Of a DNA stretch of 64,000 bases, positions 1 through 10,504 are shown in pieces. The first letter of the stretch is position 1. Every line of letters begins with the position of its first letter. Made by a program: the position numbers and the translations under genes. Below the pieces are notes generated by a model. It made no database searches. It was not told the origin of the DNA and saw nothing but the letters and a program-made list of their open reading frames with translations. The stretch lies in NCBI GenBank assembly GCA_945890865.1, contig CAMDDB010000003.1:124001-188000 (forward strand), read 5' to 3'. The stretch comes from Flavobacterium psychrophilum. GTDB taxonomy: Bacteria; Bacteroidota; Bacteroidia; Flavobacteriales; Flavobacteriaceae.

Positions 1-107
1 CTAGCCGCTTTAATAGTTTAGGCATTCAGCAAATCATAATTATTTCTTAAAATTACACATGGCTGCGAAAAATAAAATAAATTTGAAATTCAACTAACCT
101 TAAAATA

Positions 108-2648
108 ATGATAAAAAAATTAACCTTTCTGAGTTGTTTATTAGCGCTGCTAATTTCAACCGATGCCTTGGCACAAAAAAAACCACAAGACAAAAACAAA
201 CCTAAGTTAGATGTTCCTACTTCGGATGGAAAAAAACCTGAGGTAAAAAAAGAACCCAAACCGTATAAAAAAGTAATTGATTCTACAGCAATTACTCAAA
301 AAGGACTGATTGATGTTCATAAAGTAGCTGAAAAATATTTATTTGAAATTTCAGATTCATTAATTGGCAAGGAGATCATGACGATAACTCGGTATTCAAA
401 AACACCCGCTGGAGGGGGAATATTTGGAGGTGAAGAAATCAATCGCCAAGTAGTACGCTTTGAAAAAGGGCAAAACCATACTATTATTCTTCGATCGATT
501 ACCTATGTAATTACAACACCTAATGAAGATAAGCCAATCACACAATCTGTAAAAAACTCAAGTGCAGATCCAATAATTGGTATTTTTGATATTTTAGCCT
601 ATAAAAAAGATCCTACAGGAAAGATTAATATGTCTAGTGTTATTGATATGACCCCTACTTTTGAATCGGATACTCAGATTTTTTCATTAAACTCAATTAG
701 TAAACAAATGTTGAGTATTCAATCTTTTCAAAAGGATAAATCATTTATTCAATTTGTGAAAAGTTTTCCGATAAATACCGAAATCAGATCTACTAAAACT
801 TTTTCAACTACTGCCCCACAAATTTCAAGAACACCTGCACCTAAAATTGGTATCGATTTTCCTGCTGGTTTAGATGCTGGTGTTGTAACTATGGAAATTA
901 ATACTTCATTTATTTTACTTCCAGAAAACCCAATGCGGAAAAGAGCATTTGATAAAAGAGTGGGATATTTTGCAAACGGATATGATGTTTTTGAAGAGGA
1001 TTCACAAAAATCAGACACAGAAATTTTTGCAGTTAGATGGCGATTAGAGCCTAAAAATCAAGAAGATGCTGAAAAACAAAAAAGAGGCGAACTCATAGAG
1101 CCTAAAAAGCCAATTGTCTATTATTTAGATCCAGCCACTCCAGACAAATGGAAACCATTTATCAAACAAGGTATTAATGATTGGCAAGAAGCGTTTGAAT
1201 TTGCAGGTTGGAAAAATGCTATTCGTGGAGAATATTGGCCAGAGAATGATCCAACTATGAGTTTAGAAGACGCTCGATTTTCGGTATTGCGCTATTTTGC
1301 AGCTGAAATCCAAAACGCCTACGGACCAAATGTTCACGACCCAAGAACGGGAGAAATAATGGAAAGTCACATTGGTTGGTACCACAACATCATGAGCTTA
1401 TTACGCGATTGGTATTTAATTCAAACCGCAGCAGTAGATCCTCAAGCTAGAAATAAAAAATTTGACGACAAATTAATGGGTGAATTAATTCGATTTGTTG
1501 CAGCACACGAAGTAGGACACACATTAGGACTTCGCCACAATATGGGAGCTAGTAATGCAACTCCAGTAGAAATGTTAAGAAATGCTGAGTTTCAAAAGAA
1601 AAACGGTCATACTTCTTCGATTATGGATTATGCACGATTCAATTATGTAGCACAACCCGAAGATAATGTAAAAGATTTGTTTCCTAGAATTGGAGATTAT
1701 GACAAATGGGCGATCAAATGGGGTTACTCCTATTTTAATGGTGCTAAAGATGATAAAGAGGAAAAAGCTTTACTCAACGAAATGACCAAAGACGCATATA
1801 AAAATCGTCGTTTATGGTTTGGTACCGAAACCAATCCTTTTGATCCGAGATATCAAACTGAAGATCTTGGTGATAATGCTATGAAAGCTTCTAATTATGG
1901 TATTAAGAATTTAAAACGAATTCTTCCCAACTTAATTGAATGGAGTAAAGAAAGTGGAGAAGATTATGAAGAATTGAATGGTTTATATAACTCACTAACC
2001 GGACAATTTAGACGCTATATGGGGCATGTAACAAAAAATGTAGGTGGAATATATGAAACTCCAAAAACATACGACATGGTAGGAAATATCTATGAAGTTG
2101 TGCCTTCTGCTATCCAAAACGAAGCTATAACTTTCCTAAATGAACAATTATTTAAAACCCCAAAATGGTTATTAGACCAAAATATTTTGGCCAAAATTAA
2201 ACCCGAAAATGGCGTTGAAGCTATAAAATCTATTCAAGATGGCACTTTATCTAGTTTGTTATCGGGAGATCGATTAGTACGTTTATTAGAAACTTCTACG
2301 CAACAAAAAAATAATTATTCCGTGGATGAATTAATAAGTGATGTTAGACTAGGTATTTTTTCTGAAATAAGAACGAATACTTCGATAGATATTTTCCGTA
2401 GAAATTTACAAAAACTATTTGTTTCCAAATTAATTGAAACAATGTCTACCGATAAAAATAATACTACTTCATTTAATGGCAGAAGAATTGTTTTAGTTGA
2501 TACCGATATCCCTTCGATTGCTCGAGGTCAATTGAATGAGTTGAAAAATCAATTAAAAATTGCTGCTGTAAGCGCTCCTGATCGATTGACTAAATTTCAT
2601 CTTAACGATTTAGTGGCACGTATTGAAAATGCGATGAAGCCTAAATAA
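108..2648 (+). CDS. Secreted zinc-dependent metalloprotease (DUF5117/DUF5118 type)
   Basis: This 846-residue protein begins with a typical signal peptide (about residues 1-22, ending ALAQ), so it is exported to the periplasm or beyond. A lysine- and proline-rich linker follows to about residue 55. The catalytic motif HEVGHTLGLRHN starts at His467; the two first histidines and the third His477 would bind zinc and Glu468 would activate water, as in metzincin-like peptidases. The overall length and layout match the Bacteroidota family annotated as zinc-dependent metalloprotease with DUF5118, DUF5117 and DUF4953 regions. The substrate is unknown. It is a single-gene unit, convergent with dnaK and separated from it by a two-way terminator. 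Confidence 0.9.
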   Translation: MIKKLTFLSCLLALLISTDALAQKKPQDKNKPKLDVPTSDGKKPEVKKEPKPYKKVIDSTAITQKGLIDVHKVAEKYLFEISDSLIGKEIMTITRYSKTPAGGGIFGGEEINRQVVRFEKGQNHTIILRSITYVITTPNEDKPITQSVKNSSADPIIGIFDILAYKKDPTGKINMSSVIDMTPTFESDTQIFSLNSISKQMLSIQSFQKDKSFIQFVKSFPINTEIRSTKTFSTTAPQISRTPAPKIGIDFPAGLDAGVVTMEINTSFILLPENPMRKRAFDKRVGYFANGYDVFEEDSQKSDTEIFAVRWRLEPKNQEDAEKQKRGELIEPKKPIVYYLDPATPDKWKPFIKQGINDWQEAFEFAGWKNAIRGEYWPENDPTMSLEDARFSVLRYFAAEIQNAYGPNVHDPRTGEIMESHIGWYHNIMSLLRDWYLIQTAAVDPQARNKKFDDKLMGELIRFVAAHEVGHTLGLRHNMGASNATPVEMLRNAEFQKKNGHTSSIMDYARFNYVAQPEDNVKDLFPRIGDYDKWAIKWGYSYFNGAKDDKEEKALLNEMTKDAYKNRRLWFGTETNPFDPRYQTEDLGDNAMKASNYGIKNLKRILPNLIEWSKESGEDYEELNGLYNSLTGQFRRYMGHVTKNVGGIYETPKTYDMVGNIYEVVPSAIQNEAITFLNEQLFKTPKWLLDQNILAKIKPENGVEAIKSIQDGTLSSLLSGDRLVRLLETSTQQKNNYSVDELISDVRLGIFSEIRTNTSIDIFRRNLQKLFVSKLIETMSTDKNNTTSFNGRRIVLVDTDIPSIARGQLNELKNQLKIAAVSAPDRLTKFHLNDLVARIENAMKPK

Positions 2649-2680
2649 TACTAAAAAATAGTTGAGATTATATGTAAAAC

Positions 2681-2714
2681 AAAAAAACCGAGTCTTAAAT
2701 GACTCGGTTTTTTT
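2681..2714. terminator. Bidirectional terminator between metalloprotease gene and dnaK
   Basis: Stem CCGAGTC / GACTCGG with a 6-base loop, flanked by seven A on the left and seven T on the right, so it can end transcripts from both convergent genes. Confidence 0.9.
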
Positions 2715-2733
2715 ATACAAAACAATTATAAAC

Positions 2734-4620
2734 TTATTTTACTTCTTCAAATTCAACATCTTGAGTTTGATCCCCTGATGCATTTTGTTGTGGTTCAGCT
2801 TGTGGAGCCTCACCTTCAGCTTGTGCTTTATACATTTCTTCAGAAGCATTTTTCCATGCCTCATTGATTTTATCTAAAGCAGGAGCTATTGTTGCTATAT
2901 CTTTCGTTTCATAAGCCACTTTCAATTCATTCAAAGCCGATTCAATAGTTCCTTTGTTTGCTTCCGATAATTTGTCACCAAACTCAGCTAATTGTTTTTC
3001 TGTTTGGAAAATCATCGAATCTGCTTCGTTTAATTTATCTGCTTTTTCTTTGGCTAATTTATCAGACTCCGCATTCATTTCAGCATCTTTCTTCATTTTT
3101 TCGATTTCTTCTGGAGTCAATCCTGAAGAAGCTTCAATACGAATATCATGCGATTTACCTGTTCCTTTATCAGTAGCCGATACTTTAATAATACCATTGG
3201 CATCAATATCAAACGTTACTTCAATTTGAGGAACACCTCTAGCCGCTGGTGGAATACCATCAAGATGGAATCTACCTATAGTCTTGTTATCGTTTGCCAT
3301 AGGGCGTTCTCCTTGTAAAACATGGATTTCAACCGATGGCTGATTGTCTGCAGCTGTTGAGAAAACTTGTGATTTTCTTGTAGGGATAGTTGTATTTGAC
3401 TCAATTAATTTTGTCATTACACTTCCCATAGTTTCAATTCCTAAAGAAAGCGGCGTAACGTCTAATAACAATACGTCTTTAACTTCTCCAGTTAATACAC
3501 CCCCTTGAATAGCAGCTCCAATAGCCACTACTTCGTCAGGATTAACTCCTTTAGAAGGTTTTTTATTGAAGAATTTTTCTACTTTCTCTTGGATTACAGG
3601 AATACGAGTTGAACCACCCACTAAAATTACTTCGTCAATATCAGAAACCGATAAACCTGCATCTTTAAGAGCTTTAGCTACTGGCTCCATCGAACGTTTT
3701 ACCAAAGTTTCAGCTAATTGCTCAAATTTTGCTCTGGTTAATGTCTGTACTAAGTGTTTTGGTCCAGAAGCGGTAGCCGTTACATACGGTAAGTTAATTT
3801 CTGTTTGAGCAGAGGCAGATAATTCAATTTTAGCTTTCTCAGCGGCCTCTTTTAAACGTTGCAATGCCATTGGGTCTTTGCGCAAATCAACACCTTCAGC
3901 AGCATTGAAATCGTTTGCTAACCAATCGATAATTACTTGGTCAAAATCGTCCCCACCTAAATGTGTATCTCCATTAGTTGATAATACTTCAAAAACGCCA
4001 TCTCCTAATTCCAAGATTGAGATATCAAATGTACCACCTCCTAAATCATATACAGCAATTTTTTGATCTTTACCTTGTTTATCTAATCCATAAGCTAATG
4101 CAGCTGCTGTTGGCTCATTGATGATCCGCATTACCTTTAATCCTGCGATTTCTCCTGCCTCTTTAGTTGCTTGACGCTGTGCATCGTTAAAATAAGCTGG
4201 AACTGTAATTACCGCTTCTGAAACCGAGTGACCTAAATAGTCCTCCGCTGTTTTTTTCATTTTTTGAAGCGTCATTGCAGATAATTCTTGTGGCGTATAC
4301 AAACGGCCATCGATATCAACACGAGGCGTGTCGTTATCTCCTTTTACTACTTTGTAAGCTACTGTTGAAGCTTCTTTTGCACTTTCAGTATACTTATTTC
4401 CCATAAAACGTTTTACCGAAGCAATCGTTTTAGTTGGATTAGTAACTGCTTGTCTTTTAGCAGGATCTCCAACTTTAATTTCGCCACCTTCTACAAATGC
4501 AATTACAGATGGGGTTGTTCTTTTTCCTTCTGCGTTTGCAATTACAACAGGTTCTCCACCTTCCATTACAGCCACACAAGAGTTGGTTGTTCCTAAGTCG
4601 ATACCAATAATTTTACTCAT
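2734..4620 (-). CDS. dnaK: Chaperone protein DnaK (Hsp70)
   Basis: Cytoplasmic ATP-dependent chaperone that binds unfolded polypeptides with DnaJ and GrpE. The 628-residue length is normal. The N-terminal nucleotide-binding signature [11 protein letters not shown] is present, as are [10 protein letters not shown] and the third Hsp70 signature around [10 protein letters not shown]. The substrate-binding domain (about 385-500) and helical lid follow, and the C-terminus ends in the usual acidic tail (DVEFEEVK). It stands alone here, without grpE or dnaJ neighbours. The 266 bases upstream are AT-rich and no CIRCE element was recognised. Confidence 0.98.
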   Translation of the reverse strand: MSKIIGIDLGTTNSCVAVMEGGEPVVIANAEGKRTTPSVIAFVEGGEIKVGDPAKRQAVTNPTKTIASVKRFMGNKYTESAKEASTVAYKVVKGDNDTPRVDIDGRLYTPQELSAMTLQKMKKTAEDYLGHSVSEAVITVPAYFNDAQRQATKEAGEIAGLKVMRIINEPTAAALAYGLDKQGKDQKIAVYDLGGGTFDISILELGDGVFEVLSTNGDTHLGGDDFDQVIIDWLANDFNAAEGVDLRKDPMALQRLKEAAEKAKIELSASAQTEINLPYVTATASGPKHLVQTLTRAKFEQLAETLVKRSMEPVAKALKDAGLSVSDIDEVILVGGSTRIPVIQEKVEKFFNKKPSKGVNPDEVVAIGAAIQGGVLTGEVKDVLLLDVTPLSLGIETMGSVMTKLIESNTTIPTRKSQVFSTAADNQPSVEIHVLQGERPMANDNKTIGRFHLDGIPPAARGVPQIEVTFDIDANGIIKVSATDKGTGKSHDIRIEASSGLTPEEIEKMKKDAEMNAESDKLAKEKADKLNEADSMIFQTEKQLAEFGDKLSEANKGTIESALNELKVAYETKDIATIAPALDKINEAWKNASEEMYKAQAEGEAPQAEPQQNASGDQTQDVEFEEVK

Positions 4621-4861
4621 TTTTATACTTGTTAATTTTTAAATTTAATTTTTAAACTCACTCTCTCTATTTCAAGGATTGTGCCACTACAAAAAATAGG
4701 GAAAATTGACATAAATCAGATTTTGTCAGCTAAAAAATACTGACAACATGACATATTTATACCTGATTTGACTTATACTAATAGCCAATGCTATAAAATT
4801 AAAAACACAACTATTTTTAAGATAATCACAAAATAGCGCACCTTTTTTGCGAATACCTCAT

Positions 4862-4869
4862 TATATTTG
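4862..4869 (+). promoter_or_regulatory. Probable -7 promoter box for sdaA
   Basis: TATATTTG matches the Bacteroidota -7 consensus TAnnTTTG and lies 17 bases before the sdaA start codon. No TTTG -33 element is present at the usual distance, so only half of the promoter is supported. Confidence 0.45.
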
Positions 4870-4886
4870 TGATTCAATAGTCTACT

Positions 4887-6302
4887 ATGGAATGTATATC
4901 TGTTTTTGATATGTTAAAGATCGGTGTTGGACCTTCAAGTTCACACACCTTAGGGCCATGGCGTGCTGCCGAACAATTTGTCAATGAATTGCGTCAAAAA
5001 AATCTTATTGACGCTGTTATTAGCATTCAAGTCAATTTATATGGTTCTTTGTCGTTAACAGGAAAAGGGCATGCAACCGACTTAGCCCTAATGCTAGGTT
5101 TGAGTGGGGCTGATCCAGAACACATTCCTGTTGAAAGTATAGATGTGATTATTTCGGCAATAAAAAATAAAAAAGAAATTTTTTTAGGAAACGAAATATT
5201 AATCCCCTTTAGTTTTGATTCTGATATTGTTTTCAATCGAAATTTTTTACCTTTCCATGCCAATGGATTAACGTTTACAGCAACAACAGATTCTGAAACT
5301 TTTACGGAGACCTATTATTCAATTGGAGGTGGTTTCGTTGTAAAAGAAAAAGAAGACCATCACAAAGAAGAACTATTACACACCTTTCCCTTTCCTATTG
5401 AAAAAGCAGATGAATTATTAGCTTTTTGTTTTTCCGAAAATAAAAAAATATCAGATATCGTTTTTGAAAACGAAAAAACGATGCGAAGTGAGGAAGTAAT
5501 CCATAACGAACTACTCCGTATTTGGGATACGATGTTGGAATGCATGTACATTGGTTGTCATTCGGAGGGCATTCTTCCTGGAGGATTAAATGTAAAACGA
5601 AGAGCTTATGATATCCACAAAAATCTTATTGGGGTTTTACCCTACGAAGATCCTTATTCTTGGCTCCAAATCATTCGTCAAACCGAAGTTAAATTTCGAC
5701 AAATTCTAAAATGGGTAAGCTGTTTTGCCTTAGCTGTAAACGAAGTAAATGCCTCATTAGGGAGAGTGGTTACTGCTCCTACTAATGGTAGTGCAGGTGT
5801 AATTCCTGCTGTATTAATGTATTATTTGGTTATTGAAAACCATGAGGCTGGAGAAAAAGAAATAAAACAATTTTTGATGGTTGCTGGTCAAATAGGTGCT
5901 ATTTTCAAAAAAGGTGCTACTATTTCTGCAGCTATGGGTGGATGTCAAGCCGAAATTGGCGTATCGAGTGCAATGGCCGCCGCCGCCTTGTGCGAATTAA
6001 TGGGTGGAACTCCTGCTCAGGTTGCCATGGCTGCAGAAATTGCGATGGAGCACCATTTAGGATTGACTTGTGATCCCATTGGAGGATTGGTACAAATTCC
6101 GTGTATAGAACGAAACACCATGGGGGCAATCAAAGCGATTAATGCCGCCGAGCTTGCCTTGGAAACGGATGCATTACATGCCAAAGTACCTTTAGATAAA
6201 GTAATTGATACCATGTGGCAAACCGCCAAAGATATGAATGCCAAATACAAAGAAACCTCAGAAGGAGGACTAGCCGTAGCCGTAAATATGGCGGATTGTT
6301 AG
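4887..6302 (+). CDS. sdaA: L-serine ammonia-lyase (iron-sulfur, single chain)
   Basis: Converts L-serine to pyruvate and ammonia in the cytoplasm. The 471-residue chain has the beta domain first (about 1-160, with [12 protein letters not shown] near residue 12) and then the alpha domain. Cys353, Cys395 and Cys406 have the same spacing as the three cysteines that hold the [4Fe-4S] cluster in the Escherichia coli enzyme, so it should be active and oxygen sensitive. It is monocistronic, divergent from dnaK and convergent with kup. Confidence 0.95.
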   Translation: MECISVFDMLKIGVGPSSSHTLGPWRAAEQFVNELRQKNLIDAVISIQVNLYGSLSLTGKGHATDLALMLGLSGADPEHIPVESIDVIISAIKNKKEIFLGNEILIPFSFDSDIVFNRNFLPFHANGLTFTATTDSETFTETYYSIGGGFVVKEKEDHHKEELLHTFPFPIEKADELLAFCFSENKKISDIVFENEKTMRSEEVIHNELLRIWDTMLECMYIGCHSEGILPGGLNVKRRAYDIHKNLIGVLPYEDPYSWLQIIRQTEVKFRQILKWVSCFALAVNEVNASLGRVVTAPTNGSAGVIPAVLMYYLVIENHEAGEKEIKQFLMVAGQIGAIFKKGATISAAMGGCQAEIGVSSAMAAAALCELMGGTPAQVAMAAEIAMEHHLGLTCDPIGGLVQIPCIERNTMGAIKAINAAELALETDALHAKVPLDKVIDTMWQTAKDMNAKYKETSEGGLAVAVNMADC

Positions 6303-6317
6303 AAAAAATAACTTAGT

Positions 6318-8276
6318 CTATTGCTCATTTTTAATATGAAGCTTTCTTTTCAATACTAAATCAGTTACCGGATGAAAAATTAATGGAATTTCTTCTACAA
6401 CAACATCACTTTTATCTAATCCAAATGCCTTTTCATCAGAAACCCCAAATCCTTTCAAACTGAAATAAGAATTTAACAAGAAACCTTCTTTGAAAGAAAA
6501 TTCGTTTTCAAATGAAATAAATTTTTCCAAAACCACAAATTTAAAATCGGGTTCAGAATTGTATTTTGAAGAACCGTCTGGTCGAATATGTAGGTCTAAT
6601 TCTTTATTTTCAACCAATTCTTTAATGATATTTTTGAAATATAATTCAACTTTAGGCTGCACTCTAAAACCGGCATTGATGTTTACTTTAATTACTTTGT
6701 CGTTAATCAATTCAATAACTTCATAATCAAGCGTAAAAGGCTCTTCTGTTCTATTAATGTGTAAAAACCAGTATACATCGGCACGTTTTGGTTTTTTGGC
6801 AAAAATAGACTTCATAATTTTCTCTTCAATTTCTGAAATTTTATCTGCCTTTGTAAGATACACTAAATGGGTAGCGTATTTTGTATAAGTTGTGTCACTA
6901 GACAATTCGACTAATAAATCTCTATAATTACTTAAAGGAACATATTTAGTAAATTTATTATTCAATTGTCTTCCAAAGAAAATAATATACATGACCGCAA
7001 AAAATAGTCCCGAAATAATTATGGTTACAAATCCGCCTTCTGGAAATTTTTTCATGTTAGCAATAAAGAAAGAAACTTCAATAAAAGCAAAAAGCAAGAA
7101 AATGATCAAAATTATATATCTATTGAAACGCAAACGATAGTATAAATAATACATCAGCAACAAAGTAGTCATCATCATAGCCAGCGTGATTGCTAAGCCG
7201 TATGCAGCTTCCATGTGCGCCGAATTTTCAAAATACAAAATCATGGCAACACAACCCGCCCAAAGAATTAAATTAATAGATGGAATGTAAATTTGTCCCT
7301 TATTATTGGTTGGATTTTTCAAGGTGACTCTTGGCCAAAAGTTCAAGGAAATTGCTTCGTTAATCAATGTAAACGAACCACTAATTAAGGCTTGAGAGGC
7401 AATAATAGCAGCCATTGTAGCAATAGCAATACCAAAAAGCAAAAACCAATCGGGCATTATTTTGAAAAAAGGATTTCTACCCAATAGAAAATTGTTTTGT
7501 TCTGACATCAACCACGCACCTTGTCCCAGATAGTTGGTTACCAAACATATTTTTACAAAAATCCAAGTAATTCTAATATTGCTTTTTCCGCAGTGGCCTA
7601 AATCTGAATATAGTGCTTCAGCTCCAGTAGTACAAAGAAAAACAGCGCCTAATAACCAAAATCCTTGAGGATACTCAACTAATAAGCGATAGGCATACAT
7701 TGGATTTAAACATTTTAATATTTCAGGATGATTAATAATTTGTGAAAAACCTAAAACAAACAACATTGAAAACCATACTACCATTGCAGGTCCAAAAAAG
7801 AAACCAACTTTTTGGGTTCCAAAACGCTGAAAAAGAAATATTCCTGTCAAAATAGCTATTACTATGGGTATTGTTGGAATCTCTGGAAATATTACTTCTA
7901 GACCTTCAACTGCTGAAGCAACAGAAATTGGGGGTGTAATGATACCATCAGCTAATAAAGTTGCCGCCCCTAAAATAGTAGGAATTATTAAACGCCCTTT
8001 GCCAAAACGCTTCACAAGAGCATACAACGAAAAAACGCCTCCTTCCCCATGGTTGTCAGCGTTCAATGTTAAAATAATATATTTAAAAGTAGTTTGAAAT
8101 GTCAAGGTCCAAAAAACACATGAAATTCCTCCATAGACTAATAATTCTGAAATTGATCGTTTATCAACGATAGCCTTCATTACATATAAAGGACTTGTTC
8201 CTATATCTCCGTAAATAATCCCTAAGGCTACTAATAATGTGGCTGCTGTAACTTTTTGTGTCGTAGAATGTCCCAT
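6318..8276 (-). CDS. kup: Kup-family potassium uptake transporter
   Basis: Proton-coupled potassium importer of the inner membrane (KUP/HAK/KT family). The family signature GIIYGDIGTSPLYVMKA lies at about residues 19-35. Roughly twelve hydrophobic segments fill the first 430 residues, and a soluble C-terminal domain of about 210 residues follows. The 652-residue length is typical. The gene ends 15 bases after the convergent sdaA gene. A TATATTTG box (minus strand, 8402-8409) lies 126 bases upstream of the start and may be its promoter. Confidence 0.93.
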   Translation of the reverse strand: MGHSTTQKVTAATLLVALGIIYGDIGTSPLYVMKAIVDKRSISELLVYGGISCVFWTLTFQTTFKYIILTLNADNHGEGGVFSLYALVKRFGKGRLIIPTILGAATLLADGIITPPISVASAVEGLEVIFPEIPTIPIVIAILTGIFLFQRFGTQKVGFFFGPAMVVWFSMLFVLGFSQIINHPEILKCLNPMYAYRLLVEYPQGFWLLGAVFLCTTGAEALYSDLGHCGKSNIRITWIFVKICLVTNYLGQGAWLMSEQNNFLLGRNPFFKIMPDWFLLFGIAIATMAAIIASQALISGSFTLINEAISLNFWPRVTLKNPTNNKGQIYIPSINLILWAGCVAMILYFENSAHMEAAYGLAITLAMMMTTLLLMYYLYYRLRFNRYIILIIFLLFAFIEVSFFIANMKKFPEGGFVTIIISGLFFAVMYIIFFGRQLNNKFTKYVPLSNYRDLLVELSSDTTYTKYATHLVYLTKADKISEIEEKIMKSIFAKKPKRADVYWFLHINRTEEPFTLDYEVIELINDKVIKVNINAGFRVQPKVELYFKNIIKELVENKELDLHIRPDGSSKYNSEPDFKFVVLEKFISFENEFSFKEGFLLNSYFSLKGFGVSDEKAFGLDKSDVVVEEIPLIFHPVTDLVLKRKLHIKNEQ

Positions 8277-8444
8277 ACAATTGGAAAATAATTAGCAATC
8301 TGTTTATATTAAATACTACATTCAAATAGTTCACAAAAGAAATTATTGAAATTATTCCTATATGGAGCTGATACCAATTGTTGTATTCAAATTTTCGACT
8401 GCAAATATACTGAGAGTTTAGATATTAAGTCTTTTTTTTGAAAA

Positions 8445-8879
8445 TTATTTTTTCCTACGGGTATCGATCAAATGAATGATTTGCCATTTACCATTATCGT
8501 TGAATAGAGTAAAAGAATTAGCACCCCTATGGCTGAATTTATCATTTATATAAAATTCGTAGGGCGTCCAAACATGAGCTAAATTACCATCTACCTCTAC
8601 GTTGTACTGCGCTATACGCTCTTGAAATCTCATGTTTTCTGGAATACTTGCGATCGATTTTAAAAAATCGGAATACGATTCGTTCTCCATGGTATTACCT
8701 TCTTTTGTATTGGCAATCGTTTGCAAAATAATTTCAGAATGACAGAGCTCTTTTAATCCCAAAGTATCTTTCGCGTGAAAAGCAATAAAGAAATCCTCGA
8801 CCAATTTTTGAGGGTGCATTTCTTGTGCAGAAAGGCTCGTATGAAAGGCAATTAATACTCCAAAAAGTAAATTCTTCAT
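8445..8879 (-). CDS. Exported SnoaL/NTF2-like protein of unknown function
   Basis: A 144-residue protein with a signal peptide (MKNLLFGVLIAFHTSLSAQ). The mature part looks like a small alpha+beta cone of the SnoaL/NTF2 type, with a helical start (about HPQKLVEDFFIAFHAKD) and C-terminal strands including HVWTPYEFYIND. A longer reading frame runs upstream to 8951, but it would add a non-signal extension and overlap panB, so the ATG at 8879 was chosen. No catalytic function can be assigned. Confidence 0.75.
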   Translation of the reverse strand: MKNLLFGVLIAFHTSLSAQEMHPQKLVEDFFIAFHAKDTLGLKELCHSEIILQTIANTKEGNTMENESYSDFLKSIASIPENMRFQERIAQYNVEVDGNLAHVWTPYEFYINDKFSHRGANSFTLFNDNGKWQIIHLIDTRRKK

Positions 8880-8909
8880 GAATAGATTTTTATTATACAT
8901 ATTAAAAGT

Positions 8910-8931
8910 TATTTTTGTTACTTCAAAAATA
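8910..8931. promoter_or_regulatory. Overlapping divergent -7 boxes for panB and the SnoaL-like gene
   Basis: TATTTTTG on the plus strand (8910-8917) is 21 bases before panB, and TATTTTTG on the minus strand (8924-8931) is 44 bases before the SnoaL-like gene. The two boxes are six bases apart, so polymerase probably cannot occupy both at once. Confidence 0.45.
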
Positions 8932-8938
8932 GCATAAA

Positions 8939-9757
8939 ATGTCGACAGCAAAAAAAGATTACAAAAGGATTACTACAAAATCACTGATTGATATGAAAAT
9001 GAATGGAGAAAAAATCTCCATGCTAACGGCCTATGATTTTACAATGGCTAAAATTGTTGACAGCGCCGGTGTCGATGTTATTCTCGTAGGCGATTCTGCT
9101 AGTAATGTAATGGCTGGACACGAAACAACACTTCCGATAACGCTGGATCAAATGATTTATCATGCTTCTAGTGTCGTTAGAGCCTGTGAACGTGCACTTG
9201 TTGTCGTTGATTTACCTTTTGGAAGTTATCAATCTGATCCTAAAGAAGCCTTACGTTCTTCCATTCGAATCATGAAAGAAAGTGGTGGTCATGCGGTTAA
9301 ATTAGAAGGTGGTAGTGAAATCGCAGCATCCATTAAAAAAATATTAAACGCTGGTATTCCAGTTATGGGACACTTGGGCTTAACACCGCAATCCATTTAT
9401 AAATTTGGTACTTATTCTGTTCGTGCTAAAGAGGATACCGAAGCGGAAAAACTATTGGAAGATGCAAAAATGTTAGAGAAATTAGGCTGTTTTGCCTTAG
9501 TTTTAGAAAAAATACCTGCCCATCTTGCCGAAAAAGTAGCACAAAGTATTTCAATCCCAGTAATCGGAATTGGTGCAGGAAGTGGTGTAGATGGACAAGT
9601 ATTGGTATTGCACGATATGATTGGCATGACCCACGAATTTAGTCCGCGCTTCTTGCGCCGATATATGAATTTGTTTGAAGAAATGTCCACTGCCATTGGG
9701 CAATATGTATCCGATGTAAAATCGAAAGATTTTCCAAATGCTAACGAGCAATATTAA
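8939..9757 (+). CDS. panB: 3-methyl-2-oxobutanoate hydroxymethyltransferase
   Basis: First committed step of pantothenate (coenzyme A) synthesis: transfers a hydroxymethyl group from 5,10-methylene-tetrahydrofolate to 2-oxoisovalerate, giving ketopantoate. The 272-residue TIM-barrel protein shows the family features: [16 protein letters not shown] near the N-terminus, the metal-binding [12 protein letters not shown], the HLGLTPQS segment, and [19 protein letters not shown] near the C-terminus. No panC or panD is adjacent. The next gene follows after 40 bases on the same strand and may be cotranscribed. Confidence 0.96.
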   Translation: MSTAKKDYKRITTKSLIDMKMNGEKISMLTAYDFTMAKIVDSAGVDVILVGDSASNVMAGHETTLPITLDQMIYHASSVVRACERALVVVDLPFGSYQSDPKEALRSSIRIMKESGGHAVKLEGGSEIAASIKKILNAGIPVMGHLGLTPQSIYKFGTYSVRAKEDTEAEKLLEDAKMLEKLGCFALVLEKIPAHLAEKVAQSISIPVIGIGAGSGVDGQVLVLHDMIGMTHEFSPRFLRRYMNLFEEMSTAIGQYVSDVKSKDFPNANEQY

Positions 9758-9797
9758 TTAGACAACTCCTAAATAGCGACTGAAAAAATAGTATATT

Positions 9798-10493
9798 TTG
9801 GTAGAAAAAATTGTTTCCAACAAATCAAATTTAGATATCCTATTTGAAGACAATCACCTGATTGTAATCAATAAACGCGTAGGTGATATTGTCCAAGGGG
9901 ATAGTACTGGCGACAAACCGCTATCGGAAGTCGTTAAAGAATACATCAAAGATAAATACAACAAACCGGGTGATGTCTATTTAGGTGTAGTACATCGATT
10001 GGATCGACCCACTACCGGAATTATTGTATTTGCCAAAACATCTAAAGCTTTAACCCGTTTAAACGAAGCCTTTAAAAATAGAGACACGCAAAAAACCTAT
10101 TGGGCGGTAATCAAAAATATCCCACCAAAAGAAAAAGATACACTGGTTCATTATTTAAAGCGAAATACAAAAAATAACACGTCCAAAGCGCATAGCAAAG
10201 AAGTACCTGAGAGCAAACATTCCAGTTTATCCTACCACATCATAAAAAAATTGGACCACTATTTTGTTTTGGAAATTGACCTCCACACGGGGCGTCACCA
10301 CCAAATTAGAGCACAATTACAAGCCATTGGCTGTCCCATCAAAGGAGATCTAAAATATGGCTTTGACCGAAGCAACCCAAACGGAGGCATCCATTTACAT
10401 GCACAAAAATTAGTACTCACCCATCCAGTTTCAAAAGAAATACATACTTTTATCGCAAAACCACCCAAAGATTCAGTTTGGGATGCGGTATAA
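9798..10493 (+). CDS. RluA-family pseudouridine synthase
   Basis: Isomerises uridine to pseudouridine in RNA. The catalytic motif HRLDRPTTG contains the essential Asp69, and the downstream segments (INKRVGDIVQGD, LHTGRHHQIRAQL) are typical of RluA/RluC/RluD enzymes. At 231 residues it is a short form with no N-terminal S4 domain. The target site in rRNA or tRNA cannot be told from sequence. The best start is a TTG at 9798, because the conserved core begins about ten residues later and no in-frame ATG exists before it. Confidence 0.88.
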   Translation: MVEKIVSNKSNLDILFEDNHLIVINKRVGDIVQGDSTGDKPLSEVVKEYIKDKYNKPGDVYLGVVHRLDRPTTGIIVFAKTSKALTRLNEAFKNRDTQKTYWAVIKNIPPKEKDTLVHYLKRNTKNNTSKAHSKEVPESKHSSLSYHIIKKLDHYFVLEIDLHTGRHHQIRAQLQAIGCPIKGDLKYGFDRSNPNGGIHLHAQKLVLTHPVSKEIHTFIAKPPKDSVWDAV

Positions 10494-10504
10494 ATACAAC
10501 TGTT

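Noticed and set aside
3566..4066. Open frames on the plus strand opposite dnaK
   Set aside because: They are shadows of the strongly conserved dnaK reading frame, with no promoter and no recognisable protein.
8880..8951. Longer N-terminus for the SnoaL-like protein
   Set aside because: It would overlap panB and place 24 non-signal residues before a good signal peptide.
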